Of a stretch of 64,000 nt of DNA, positions 1 through 8,621 are shown piece after piece (position 1 is the first letter of the stretch; every line of letters starts with the position of its first letter). The DNA lies in contig JBNKRJ010000052.1 of assembly GCA_050296515.1 (NCBI GenBank), positions 98,367 to 162,366 on the forward strand, given 5' to 3'. The position numbers were made by a program, and so were the translations under genes. The notes beneath the pieces are model-generated. The model was not told where the DNA came from and ran no database searches. It saw only the letters and a list, made by a program, of their open reading frames with translations. This stretch comes from NBLH01 sp050296515. GTDB taxonomy: Bacteria; Bacteroidota; Bacteroidia; Bacteroidales; NBLH01.

Positions 1-701
1 CATTATAAGTTTTTCCAAAGGAAGAAACTATTATGCTTCTGCCTTTTAATTGTTCAAATTTAGCTATACTTTCATGCTTTAACCCATCAAATATTAAGTG
101 TTCATAAACTTCATCACTTAATATCATGATCTTTGTTCCTGAAACAAGCTTTATTAAACGCTCCATTCCCTCTGTCGAAATCACTGTGCCAGATGGATTG
201 TGTGGAGTATTAATAATAATCATCCTTGTTCTGGCGTTAACCACCTTATTTACCTCATCCCAGTCAATTTTGTACTCAGGCAACTTTATTCCAACGTGTA
301 TGGGATTACCCCCGTTAAACTTAACAACCGGCGCATAGCTATCGTATGCAGGTTCAAAAAGAATAACTTCATCACCCTCTTGAACAAAAGCAGAAATGGC
401 TGAAAAAATTGCTTCTGTTGCTCCTGAAGTAATTGTTATTTCTTTATCAGGATTATAATACTGACCGTATAATTCTTCGGTTTTTTTTGCAATTTTTTCA
501 CGCAGAGAAATTAAGCCAGGCATTGGCGCATACTGGTTATTCCCTTTTCGTAAATTCTTCTCCACCAACTTAAGTAAACCCAATGGTGGGTCAAAATCAG
601 GAAACCCCTGTGATAAATTTAAGGCTTTATGCTTATTTGCCAATTCAGACATCACAGCAAAAATAGATGTTCCAACATTAGGCAATTTCGATCGAACCAT
701 A
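1..701 (-). CDS. Class I/II PLP-dependent aminotransferase, methionine aminotransferase (YbdL)-like; truncated by window edge and frame-disrupted near its 5' end
   Basis: The minus strand reads SQGFPDFDPP, ITSGATEAI, NTPHNPSG, SDEVYEHLIFDG and finally SSFGKTYN, where the lysine is the expected Schiff-base residue for pyridoxal phosphate. This is the YbdL/kynurenine aminotransferase branch of fold-type I enzymes. The window ends just after that lysine, so the C-terminal half is missing. The family-like N-terminus (MVRSKLPNVGTSIF) starts at the ATG at 701, but it is out of frame with the rest. A run of six A's at 659-664 has one base more than a continuous frame needs. The intact frame can start at the ATG at 652 (MSELANKHKALNL). 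This is either a sequencing error, a real frameshift, or a start at 652 with a shortened N-terminus. The family call is firm; the intactness is uncertain. Confidence 0.85.
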
Positions 702-921
702 TAAAATTATTATATTTTTTATTTCAATTACGAGTTAACTACGCGCAATCCCAATAAACAACTACCATTCAATAAATTAGATGTAAACCTAATAATATTT
801 CCAAAAAGAGCGTCAAAAATATAAAAATAATTGAATTATATATAATATGTTTTACTATTCTTTTGCTCTTTTTTGACAGATTAAAAACCTAATATTGAAT
901 AAACAGAAACCTTAAAAGAGT

Positions 922-1647
922 TTATTTAAAACTGTCAAGCAGTAATTTTTTAACTTCGTTGTCGTATCTTTCTTTTATGCTTTTCAGATTATCAAGCTTC
1001 ATATCCTTATCATATACCCGCACCATATCAATCACTCCCAATCTGCGATAAAACAGTCCAAGTGCAGCGTCAAACTTATTCACTTCCATAGAGTTCTTAA
1101 CTTTCATTGTGATGGCTCTAAACTGTTCAAAATTCAATTTTGAAGGTATTTCAAAGTAAGCATAATCTTTGTCTTCTAAATCCAAATAAATTCCACTGCC
1201 TTCATCCTGCAAATAAAAATGTTTTTGAATATTTATGAGTCCGGTAGTTTCAACCGATTGCTGTTTTGCAAACTCAAAACCTTCACTTTTATAACAGTTC
1301 TGAAGCTCGACGATTGCTTTAAAATCGTGAACATACTTGACACGAATTGCAGGATAGGTTTTATTAAAAATGTTTAAATCCGCCCTGGCTACATCGATAT
1401 CCCGACCAAGATATTTTCGAATATTTTTGGTTGCTCTTGCTATATCCTCTGTTGTATATTTCTTTTTGGTCACAAAAAAAACAAACTCAGGCGCTAAAGC
1501 CTCTCCGGGCAAATCTTTACCATGATAACCAGGAAAAGGATTTTGAGTTTCAATAACGAAAGTATTAGGAATAATGCTTTGTTTTAAAGTTGCAAATTTC
1601 TCCTCTTTTAGAATATAACCTATGGTTTCAATTGTATTTTTACTCAT
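922..1647 (-). CDS. Hypothetical protein, 241 aa
   Basis: I do not recognise a family. The protein is soluble-looking, with no signal peptide and no membrane segment, and is rich in Lys, Asp and aromatic residues. It starts MSKNTIETIGYILKEEKF. A mid-protein stretch (LYLDLEDKDYAYFEIP-like, about residues 150-168) and an alternation of predicted strands and helices suggest a compact alpha/beta fold. It stands alone between the aminotransferase and mnmH, with more than 140 bp of AT-rich spacer on both sides, so the context does not suggest a function. No cysteine cluster or catalytic motif is visible. It is a real gene by length and codon use; its function is unknown. Confidence 0.7.
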   Translation of the reverse strand: MSKNTIETIGYILKEEKFATLKQSIIPNTFVIETQNPFPGYHGKDLPGEALAPEFVFFVTKKKYTTEDIARATKNIRKYLGRDIDVARADLNIFNKTYPAIRVKYVHDFKAIVELQNCYKSEGFEFAKQQSVETTGLINIQKHFYLQDEGSGIYLDLEDKDYAYFEIPSKLNFEQFRAITMKVKNSMEVNKFDAALGLFYRRLGVIDMVRVYDKDMKLDNLKSIKERYDNEVKKLLLDSFK

Positions 1648-1792
1648 ATTTGTTGTTTTTAATTGACCAGTTTTAAAGTTAAAAATATTTTTGCCTTTTA
1701 AAAAGCTTTCGAAATTAAAAATACGAAAAAAAGCTCGGACTTATAAAAAAAATATTATCAAAACTAGATATTTAGATATAAGTGGATAAATA

Positions 1793-2824
1793 CTAACCAC
1801 TTATTTTTTTCAGGAGATTCAGAACTTCTGTGGCATTATGTTTATGGTCCATTGAATTAAGTTCTATAGGATAAACCATATCATGATTTCTCTTGGCAAG
1901 ACCATACCTATATGCTTTATCGTAGTAATTTAATGCAATTTTAGTGGCAGTTCTAATTTCACCATTTTCAATTGCCTCAATGGCTATCTTAAAATCTTTA
2001 CCACCTAAGCGCTTTTTTATTCTTGTTATCGATTCATTTAACTCAGCGGCTGAAAACTTCCCGTATTCCTCTAGAAGATAATCTACTCTAATATCAACTG
2101 GCAATTCAACAGCAATGACTATAGTGTTGCGGATTTTCAAATACAACTCATCCGGAACACCAATTTTACCGATGGTTTTACTTTCATCTTCAACCCAGAC
2201 AGGTTGGCTCAAATTCAAAGTTTTCCAAATTTCGTACAGGTTATTTTCAAATTGTTCTGTAGAAGTCTGAGTATTTTGTCCTAAAGCACCAAAAGCTGAG
2301 CCTTTGTGGTTGGCTAAACCCTCAAGATCAATAACCTGCTGTTCCATTTTAGCCAGTTCCTTTAAAATTTCGGTTTTACCGCTTCCAGTTAAACCGCCTA
2401 AAACAACCAGGTTAACCTTTTTGGCAAACTGCTCTTTTATGAATTTCCTGTAGGCTTTGTATCCACCTTCGAGCACATAGGTTTTTATACCAAGTGTTCC
2501 AAATAACCATGCCATACTTGAGCTGCGCATTCCACCCCTCCAGCAATGCACAACTAGCTGATTATTAACAGATAACGCTTGTGTTTTTTGTGCAAAATAA
2601 GCCAATTTGGGTCCAACCAGCTCTAACCCAAGCAACACTGCTGCCTGACGACCTTCATTTTTATAACAAATCCCAACCCTGGCCCTTTCTTCATTTGAAA
2701 ATAAGGGCAGGCTAAAAGCACCGGGAATGTGAGCATGCCCGAATTCTTTTGGTGAGCGAACATCAATAATTGGAATAGTAGTAGTTAAATTGAAGAAACG
2801 TTCAAGATTGATTTGCGTTACCAT
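1793..2824 (-). CDS. mnmH: tRNA 2-selenouridine synthase MnmH (SelU/YbbB)
   Basis: MnmH replaces sulfur by selenium on 2-thiouridine at wobble position 34 of tRNA, using selenophosphate, through a geranylated intermediate. The protein is 343 aa, normal for the family. An N-terminal rhodanese domain (about 1-130) carries the active-site loop VVHCWRGGMRSSS with Cys94 (Cys97 in the E. coli enzyme). A P-loop domain follows, with GLTGSGKT at about residues 143-150. The gene is on the minus strand upstream of the LolA-like gene (78 bp gap), with a good -7 box at 2852-2859. No selD is present in the window, so the selenophosphate supply cannot be judged. TrhP, encoded nearby, also modifies U34. Confidence 0.93.
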   Translation of the reverse strand: MVTQINLERFFNLTTTIPIIDVRSPKEFGHAHIPGAFSLPLFSNEERARVGICYKNEGRQAAVLLGLELVGPKLAYFAQKTQALSVNNQLVVHCWRGGMRSSSMAWLFGTLGIKTYVLEGGYKAYRKFIKEQFAKKVNLVVLGGLTGSGKTEILKELAKMEQQVIDLEGLANHKGSAFGALGQNTQTSTEQFENNLYEIWKTLNLSQPVWVEDESKTIGKIGVPDELYLKIRNTIVIAVELPVDIRVDYLLEEYGKFSAAELNESITRIKKRLGGKDFKIAIEAIENGEIRTATKIALNYYDKAYRYGLAKRNHDMVYPIELNSMDHKHNATEVLNLLKKISG

Positions 2825-2851
2825 TGCACAGTCTTATTTCAAACAAGGCTG

Positions 2852-2877
2852 CAAAGATACTTAATTAAACGTTTCAA
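2852..2877 (-). promoter_or_regulatory. Putative Bacteroidota promoter of mnmH
   Basis: Read on the minus strand, TATCTTTG (2852-2859) matches the -7 consensus TAnnTTTG, and a TTG (2875-2877) lies 15 bp further upstream as a -33 element. The ATG of mnmH is 27 bp downstream. This is a motif match only. Confidence 0.45.
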
Positions 2878-2902
2878 GTAAAGAAAAGATAGCTTTTGTA
2901 AA

Positions 2903-3604
2903 TTACCCTGCTTTGTTTGGCTTGCTGAATTGGTTGTTTGAAATTGCAGGATTAAGTTTTACATTACTAAATTTCATACTGATGGCAGGAACGCCTTTTT
3001 CATAACCAACCATATCAAAAGGGACAAAATATTTACCAACTTTCCTGAAGTCACGATAATAGGTAACTTTTTGCTCTTCCAGATCATCATCAATTCTTAA
3101 AATAAGGTAGCTTAATTTATCGATGTAATAAATCCTCGTTTTATCTTCAAAGTCAAACTGAAGCTTGTAAACATCCAAATCTTCAACCACAGTGCTACCA
3201 ACCAATGTAGCTTTTATTTTTCCTTTTGAGTATAGGTACAAGCCACCTGTCCAGCGCTGAATAAAATCCTTAACCACAGGCTCTTTTTCTTCTTTTGTAA
3301 AAACAGAATCCCTCATAGGATTGTATTCCCAGTTTACTTTACCATTGGATATTTTTACAAAATTCAATTTATTGAACTCCATATCCATACGAAACATATC
3401 AGGCCTTTTTGCTTGAATTTTAATAGGTAAGTCCATCTGATTTTGTTGAAAAATGCCTTCGATTGAAAAACTGGTCAGCTCTTTTTCAAGATTCGAAATG
3501 CCCGCTGTTTCCAGATGATTTTCAATGATTTCATCTACAGTTAGTTGTGCTGAAAGCTGGTTGCAAACAAAAAGAATTAAAACAAGATTTAAAATTACCT
3601 TCAT
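2903..3604 (-). CDS. LolA-like outer-membrane lipoprotein-sorting family protein, 233 aa
   Basis: The protein has an N-terminal signal peptide (MKVILNLVLILFVCNQLSAQ) and then the pattern of the LolA/LppX periplasmic half-barrel family: an opening helix (VDEIIENHLETAG), paired strands such as MDLPIKIQAKRPDMFRMDM, and a late DYRKVGKYFVPFDM-type segment that in this family reads '..kkvggi.iP..'. It probably sits in the periplasm and binds a lipid or a lipoprotein acyl chain. It follows mnmH in the same direction with a 78 bp gap and is 54 bp from the ferredoxin gene. Whether it is the true LolA chaperone or one of the many Bacteroidota paralogues cannot be told from the sequence. Confidence 0.7.
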   Translation of the reverse strand: MKVILNLVLILFVCNQLSAQLTVDEIIENHLETAGISNLEKELTSFSIEGIFQQNQMDLPIKIQAKRPDMFRMDMEFNKLNFVKISNGKVNWEYNPMRDSVFTKEEKEPVVKDFIQRWTGGLYLYSKGKIKATLVGSTVVEDLDVYKLQFDFEDKTRIYYIDKLSYLILRIDDDLEEQKVTYYRDFRKVGKYFVPFDMVGYEKGVPAISMKFSNVKLNPAISNNQFSKPNKAG

Positions 3605-3658
3605 CTCTATTATGCGTAAAAAGTTGTAACTATTGAACGCCGAAATTAATCAATTATT

Positions 3659-3886
3659 TTAAACTGCTTCTACACGGATTATATTTACAGGACAAGAATC
3701 TGCCGCTTCCTGATTGGCTTCCAATTCGTCATCCATTACCTGGATAGTATAAATATCACGCTTTCCTTTTGCCCCAATCAATGTACTTTTGCCATCCTGA
3801 CCATCCATTTGCCAACGAAAAGGAGCAAGTTCTTCGCAATAACCACAACCAATGCATTTTATTCTATGATGTGTAATTCTTACCAT
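3659..3886 (-). CDS. 4Fe-4S ferredoxin, 75 aa
   Basis: This is a small single-cluster ferredoxin. CIGCGYCEELAP near residue 11 gives a C-x2-C-x2-C triplet, and SCPVNIIRVE near the C-terminus supplies the fourth Cys followed by Pro. Together they form one [4Fe-4S] cluster of the Fer4_13/Fer4_15 type. It is a cytosolic electron carrier. It sits 43 bp downstream of the U32 family gene on the same strand. U32 tRNA-modifying proteins carry an iron-sulfur cluster, so a dedicated electron-donor role is attractive but only inferred. The start ATG at 3886 is the only sensible one. Confidence 0.88.
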   Translation of the reverse strand: MVRITHHRIKCIGCGYCEELAPFRWQMDGQDGKSTLIGAKGKRDIYTIQVMDDELEANQEAADSCPVNIIRVEAV

Positions 3887-3929
3887 TTAGTAGTAATTAG
3901 AAGTTTGAATTAACTGGTTTGGACAAAAA

Positions 3930-5183
3930 TTAAGCACTGGCTGTGCTAACCATTTTGTACAATTTGTCTGATGGTCTGACTTTTACATCAATTGGTACTG
4001 AGATGGTTTGCCCCTTTTGAGCTTCATTTGTACTTTCAAGGTCAACACGAATTTCTTTTACTGTGGTTTGTATCACACCTGTAGTTGGACCAGTTATTAA
4101 AATCTCATCGCCAACTTTCAGGTTATCAGCTTGTAATTGAAACTCAGCCACTTTTATATTCTTGAAATAATTGGTTCCTTTTCCGATGTAAATTTTTGTT
4201 TTTGTAGCTTTCGAGCCATATTCCTTGCTCCACTCGCCCATTTTACGACCGAGGTAATAACCATCCCAGAAACCTCTATTGAACACTGTTGCAAGGCGTT
4301 CTTCCCATGCTTTTACCTTTTCCTGAGAATAGCTTCCATCAATATATGCCTTGATGGCTTCATCATAACATTCACTTACAATTTTCACATATTCTGCCGG
4401 TCTTGCACGTCCCTCTATTTTCAAAACTTTAACACCAGAGTCTATTATCTTGTCGATAAATCCTATGGTACACAAATCTTTTGGAGACATAATATACTCA
4501 TTATCAATCTCTAATTCATAACCAGTCTCTTTTTCGGTAACAATGTATGATTTACGACAAGTTTGCAGGCAAGCGCCTCTGTTTGCCGATGAGTTTTGCT
4601 CATGAAGGCTTAAATAGCATTTACCAGAAACAGCCATGCAAAGTGCACCATGAGCAAATATCTCAATGCGCACTAATTCACCTGAAGGACCCTTTATTTG
4701 CTCTTTTTCAATTGTATTGGTAATGTCTTTCACCTGTTTCAGGCTTAATTCACGTGCAGTAACCATTACATCAGCAAAATGGGAGTAAAACTTTACACTT
4801 TCTGCATTACTAATGTTTACCTGGGTGGAAATATGTACCTCAACTCCAATGGATGATGCATAATTAATGGCGGCCTGATCGGCAGCTATTACCGCAGTAA
4901 TGTCACTTTCCTTAGCGGTATTTACAATCTGCTTCATCAGGTTCACATCGTGATCGTAAAGAATGGTATTTAAAGTCAGGTATGTTTTAATATTATGTTC
5001 TTGCGCTATAGCTACAATCTTTTTTAAATCCTCGGTAGTAAAATTATTGCTCGATTTGGCACGCATGTTTAATTGCTCAATGCCAAAATAAACTGAATTT
5101 GCCCCTCCCTGTATGGCAGCCATTAATGATTCATAAGAACCAACGGGAGCCATTATTTCTATATCTTCTCGCTTAAACTTCAT
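3930..5183 (-). CDS. Peptidase U32 family protein, probable tRNA 5-hydroxyuridine synthesis protein (TrhP/YegQ-like)
   Basis: The protein is 417 aa, typical of the YegQ/TrhP branch. It begins with the TIM-barrel start EIMAPVGSYESLMAAIQGGA. It contains the U32 signature region EIFAHGALCMAVSGKCYLS (about 177-195) and further cysteines (RGACLQTCRKSY and DLCTIGF), the spacing expected for an Fe-S cluster. A C-terminal U32_C-like beta domain starts near residue 330 (KGTNYFKNIKVAEF). Characterised members make 5-hydroxyuridine at tRNA position 34 from prephenate; the old 'collagenase-like protease' label is historical. A -7 box lies at 5204-5211, and the ferredoxin, LolA-like and mnmH genes follow on the same strand. 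Confidence 0.88.
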   Translation of the reverse strand: MKFKREDIEIMAPVGSYESLMAAIQGGANSVYFGIEQLNMRAKSSNNFTTEDLKKIVAIAQEHNIKTYLTLNTILYDHDVNLMKQIVNTAKESDITAVIAADQAAINYASSIGVEVHISTQVNISNAESVKFYSHFADVMVTARELSLKQVKDITNTIEKEQIKGPSGELVRIEIFAHGALCMAVSGKCYLSLHEQNSSANRGACLQTCRKSYIVTEKETGYELEIDNEYIMSPKDLCTIGFIDKIIDSGVKVLKIEGRARPAEYVKIVSECYDEAIKAYIDGSYSQEKVKAWEERLATVFNRGFWDGYYLGRKMGEWSKEYGSKATKTKIYIGKGTNYFKNIKVAEFQLQADNLKVGDEILITGPTTGVIQTTVKEIRVDLESTNEAQKGQTISVPIDVKVRPSDKLYKMVSTASA

Positions 5184-5203
5184 CGTTTTTCAAAATTTTG
5201 GCG

Positions 5204-5211
5204 CAAATTTA
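5204..5211 (-). promoter_or_regulatory. Putative -7 promoter box of the U32 gene
   Basis: The minus strand reads TAAATTTG, matching TAnnTTTG, 20 bp before the ATG at 5183. No clear -33 TTTG is present at the usual distance. Confidence 0.35.
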
Positions 5212-5329
5212 TATAAAATTTCAGACTTAGAGGTATTTTATTATTTAAGAGATGTTAATTGATTGATTCCAGTCCTCTGTTTACAGTCTATTGGTTAAAA
5301 CTGAGGGCATAAATCTCTGAACTTCAAAC

Positions 5330-7342
5330 TTAATATTTCAACCCGCTAAAAATATAATTATAAATTGAATCATTCCTCTCAGTTTTTGGTGTAAGCAGGC
5401 TCTTTGTTATATATTTTGGCGGATCAATCATCTCTCTGCCAATCATTTCTTCAATTGTGCTTAAATAGGCCAGCGAAGTTTTACCAACCAAAAGCGGGGT
5501 TAAATCATGATGATCTTCCCAAAACCTGAATACTTTAACAAAACCACTTAAATAAAGATAGTCCTTTGTGAATCCACCACCTCTGAAAACTCGTGTCACC
5601 ACATTAAATGCTTCATTTTCTTCTACATCATATTCATTAAGAAGCTCATTAAAACATTCAATGAAGTCAGCTCCGCGTGCCATTAAATCAACGATAATCA
5701 CGCGTAATGCAATTTTTTTAAGCCGATCAAGAGTAATATTTCCGCTCAGATATTCCGCAAGAATGGCCAGGCCTTCCTGTGTTCTCGTATTTACAGGTAA
5801 TCCTACATTAAAGATTTTCAGCTTTTGATTAAAAGAGTTCATGGTTGTTGCCATGTGGACTCCAATTTCATGCTCAATCAGTGCATTTAGCTTTTTCTTT
5901 TTAAACCAGGCATCGGGTTGCACCAAAATCTTTTTTTGCGAATTTAACACCATCACCTGTGAAATTACCTGGTTGCTCAATTCAATAGTAGCGTCAATTT
6001 TATAACTGTCTAATGCCTCTTTAAAATATTCGATAGCCCTTTTTGCGTCATAAGTCGGTTCTTTTTTTGCCTCACCCGGTATATCGGGTAAATGAAGAAT
6101 GTAAGAAGCATTAGTTAAGTCCGTTTTTGATGGTCGACCAAAATACCTCAAAGAATTGTATAAAAATTTAGAAGTATTGAGCGATCCTATCATGTCAATT
6201 TTATCGAAATAGCTGGTAATTACAGCCTCGTATAAGCTACGAACAGAAATATCTTTGATTTGATTCACAGGAATACTCAATAGCTTTTGCTTCAGGCCAA
6301 ACGGATTAATCTTTACAGGATTGTACTTAAATTTTGGCAATTCAGTATAATGATTGTTAAAAAACTTCCTTTTTACTTTTCTTGTGTTGATTGGGTTCAC
6401 AGTCGTTAATAATTCAAAATTGCCAATCAAATTATACAATGCCCTGTCAACCTTTAAAATATTGTCATCCAGGTCTTTATCTAATAATTTTTGAATGGAT
6501 ACATGATGCCATTTTTCAAGTTTGCTACCAAAAAAGTTAGCATTGTTTAGTATCGCTTTTTTAAGCTTTTGCTGTAAAGATCGAACTATTTTAGGATAGA
6601 TATCGCTTGATAATTCATCGCAATATATTTTCTTAATTTCAGTAGCAAGAACTAGCGTATTTTTGAAATTCTTAGTCAGGTATTCAAGGTTGTACCCTCT
6701 TCCGAAAAACACATCATTCTCAGCAGTAATATTTTCAATATCAGCAAGTTTTATTAAACTCAACTCATTTAGCCAATGCTCAATAAACTCACGGTACCTG
6801 TTAACATCAATATTCTCTGTACCAATATTAAATAGTGGTACTTTGCGGTCCCACCTTTTATAATTGTATGAATGGACATCATAAACCAAACAACCACCAT
6901 ACAGCTCTTCTAATTTTGCAACAAGTACATGAAGAACTTTGTAATAATTTGCATGCTTTTTCTTGCTCAGTTTTATATCTGTAGTACTAAGATTTTTTTT
7001 CCAGACCTTCTTCCCCCATGCCTCTTCATAAATGCAAGTTTCAGGAGATCGGTTCAAATCGTACTCAAAACGAGAGTCAAGTCCAATAATGGTTATTGGC
7101 ATGGAGGCAATGAATTCTGCAGTCATAGGATCCTCTTCGTACCACCTTTCGTAATCGCTTAACGCAATTTTTGGTTTTAATTCTTTTCTTAAAACATCGC
7201 CGTTGTGGATTGCAGTGCAGCAATATGGTACATACCTGCTCACTTTTATTATAAACTCACCATTTGGGGCCAGTGCTTCAAAATGCACCTTATTCTGAAT
7301 ATTAGAAATTATATCCCGAATAGTTAACCTACTAAGCCTCAT
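5330..7342 (-). CDS. N-formylglutamate amidohydrolase-like plus DUF1704 'QEGLA' metallopeptidase-like fusion protein, 670 aa
   Basis: Two domains are visible. Residues about 20-200 look like N-formylglutamate amidohydrolase (CCTAIHNGDV, GLDSRFEYDLNR, LVYDVHSYNYKRW), supplying the metal- and substrate-binding His/Asp/Arg pattern of that fold. Residues about 350-640 match the 'flavohemoglobin expression-modulating QEGLA motif' family (DUF1704), with a zinc-type motif HEIGVH at about 490 and TRTQEGLAILAEYL at about 518. DUF1704 is the domain of the eukaryotic tubulin tyrosine carboxypeptidase MATCAP, so peptidase or amidase activity on a small peptide or a modified C-terminus is plausible. The gene overlaps the 3' end of the GshB-like gene by 11 bp, so the two are translationally linked. 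The substrate is unknown. Confidence 0.85.
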   Translation of the reverse strand: MRLSRLTIRDIISNIQNKVHFEALAPNGEFIIKVSRYVPYCCTAIHNGDVLRKELKPKIALSDYERWYEEDPMTAEFIASMPITIIGLDSRFEYDLNRSPETCIYEEAWGKKVWKKNLSTTDIKLSKKKHANYYKVLHVLVAKLEELYGGCLVYDVHSYNYKRWDRKVPLFNIGTENIDVNRYREFIEHWLNELSLIKLADIENITAENDVFFGRGYNLEYLTKNFKNTLVLATEIKKIYCDELSSDIYPKIVRSLQQKLKKAILNNANFFGSKLEKWHHVSIQKLLDKDLDDNILKVDRALYNLIGNFELLTTVNPINTRKVKRKFFNNHYTELPKFKYNPVKINPFGLKQKLLSIPVNQIKDISVRSLYEAVITSYFDKIDMIGSLNTSKFLYNSLRYFGRPSKTDLTNASYILHLPDIPGEAKKEPTYDAKRAIEYFKEALDSYKIDATIELSNQVISQVMVLNSQKKILVQPDAWFKKKKLNALIEHEIGVHMATTMNSFNQKLKIFNVGLPVNTRTQEGLAILAEYLSGNITLDRLKKIALRVIIVDLMARGADFIECFNELLNEYDVEENEAFNVVTRVFRGGGFTKDYLYLSGFVKVFRFWEDHHDLTPLLVGKTSLAYLSTIEEMIGREMIDPPKYITKSLLTPKTERNDSIYNYIFSGLKY

Positions 7343-8357
7343 AAATATCCTCTGCTCTAAATTTACCTTCCTGTTCAGCTCTTGCCGCTACCGCTGTTTC
7401 CAAATAGTCAACAATTTTTTCCTGCAGCTTAACATTATTGAGTTTGTTAATGTCTTTAATAGTTCCAGGACTCAAAACATTTACCTCAACCAGCTTGCCT
7501 CCAATAATATCCAACCCGGCATAATAAATGCCGTCCTGCACAAGCTTTTTCCCAATTTTTTTACAAAGAGATTTATCAGCCTTTGTTAGTTTATATCGCT
7601 CGACTGAGCCACCTGCTGAAATATTTGAACGTATATCTCCCAAAGGAGGCTTTCTTCTCAAGGCTCCAATTGGTTTCCCGTTAAGCATTAACACCCTTAC
7701 ATCGCCGTTTTCAGCCCCTTCAATATAATCCTGAAGGATAACGTAATTAGATTCTCCCTGAGACTTATTGATATAGAATTCAAGCAATGAACGGATATTA
7801 TGCATAGCTGATTTTTCAATCACAATTACACCTTTGCCTCCAAAACCATCCAGCGGCTTCAGTATCATTTTGTCTTTTTCTGATTCTTCAATAACCCTCA
7901 ATAAATAATCAATATTCTTGGAGACATGTGTTGTTGGAATAATCTCTTTATCAGGATCATAATAAGCTGCAGTGTAAATTTTATTGTTGGCTTCGCGCAA
8001 ACCATCTACAGCATTAATTATAAACGTATCATCTTTTATCGAATCCAAAAAATTAAGCACCAAAGGATCAAGTGGTGGGTTATCACGCATAAATATTACA
8101 TCAAAATCTTTCAACACTCGCATTCCATTTTCAAAAACAATATTTTTATAAAAATTAGGAACACTGTTCGACACCTTCCCTTCACTTTTGACAGTTTTGC
8201 AATAACCCAGCGTTATACTATCACGAATAGTTAAATTTTGAGGATGGGTTATTGCTACGTCAAAACCTCTTTTCACACATTCATGTATGATTCGTATACT
8301 CGAATCCTGCTTGGGATTAATTCTTTCCCAGGCATACATTATAAAACAAATCTTCAT
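7332..8357 (-). CDS. Glutathione synthetase (GshB)-like ATP-grasp ligase, 341 aa
   Basis: The protein starts MKICFIMYAWERINPKQDS, like the GshB N-terminal 'D.......DSS' region. The pre-ATP-grasp FMRDNPPLDP corresponds to the glutathione synthetase 'R.DPPfD' motif. The ATP-grasp core includes ILKPLDGFGGKGV (glycine-rich loop, about 188-200), RVLMLNGKPIGALRRKPP (about 238-255), and the metal site VEVNVLSPGTI (about 310). Classical GshB adds Gly to gamma-Glu-Cys. It is cotranscribed with the amidohydrolase/QEGLA gene and not with a glutamate-cysteine ligase, which lies 38 kb away with another ATP-grasp gene. It may therefore make a different gamma-glutamyl-type product. The fold is certain; the substrate is not. 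Confidence 0.8.
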   Translation of the reverse strand: MKICFIMYAWERINPKQDSSIRIIHECVKRGFDVAITHPQNLTIRDSITLGYCKTVKSEGKVSNSVPNFYKNIVFENGMRVLKDFDVIFMRDNPPLDPLVLNFLDSIKDDTFIINAVDGLREANNKIYTAAYYDPDKEIIPTTHVSKNIDYLLRVIEESEKDKMILKPLDGFGGKGVIVIEKSAMHNIRSLLEFYINKSQGESNYVILQDYIEGAENGDVRVLMLNGKPIGALRRKPPLGDIRSNISAGGSVERYKLTKADKSLCKKIGKKLVQDGIYYAGLDIIGGKLVEVNVLSPGTIKDINKLNNVKLQEKIVDYLETAVAARAEQEGKFRAEDIYEA

Positions 8358-8381
8358 TAAATACCGAAATTAAATTTTGAG

Positions 8382-8389
8382 CAAAAGTA
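8382..8389 (-). promoter_or_regulatory. Putative -7 box of the GshB-like/QEGLA operon
   Basis: The minus strand reads TACTTTTG, a TAnnTTTG match 24 bp before the ATG at 8357. No -33 element is convincing. Confidence 0.35.
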
Positions 8390-8594
8390 ATTTTTTATGC
8401 TGATAAAATAGCGTTGTTAATATTTTATTAAAATACTATTATTTAACTACAAGTGAGATACATAGATATAAACAAAAATCGATCTTACAGTAAATTTATG
8501 AAAAAAGCTTCAGATAATAATCAAATTAATTGAGGATTCAATCAACAAGCACGGCCCAACGACCATAGTAATTTTAATAAGAAGTTGATTTCTC

Positions 8595-8602
8595 TATCTT
8601 TG
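8595..8602 (+). promoter_or_regulatory. Putative -7 box for the lipoprotein at 8622
   Basis: TATCTTTG matches TAnnTTTG and lies 19 bp upstream of the ATG at 8622. The implied leader is very short. No clear -33 box is seen. Confidence 0.4.
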
Positions 8603-8621
8603 TAGACCTAATAAAATCGAC

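Noticed and set aside
126..403. Two short plus-strand frames at the left edge
   Set aside because: They are antisense to the aminotransferase, whose motifs are clear on the minus strand.
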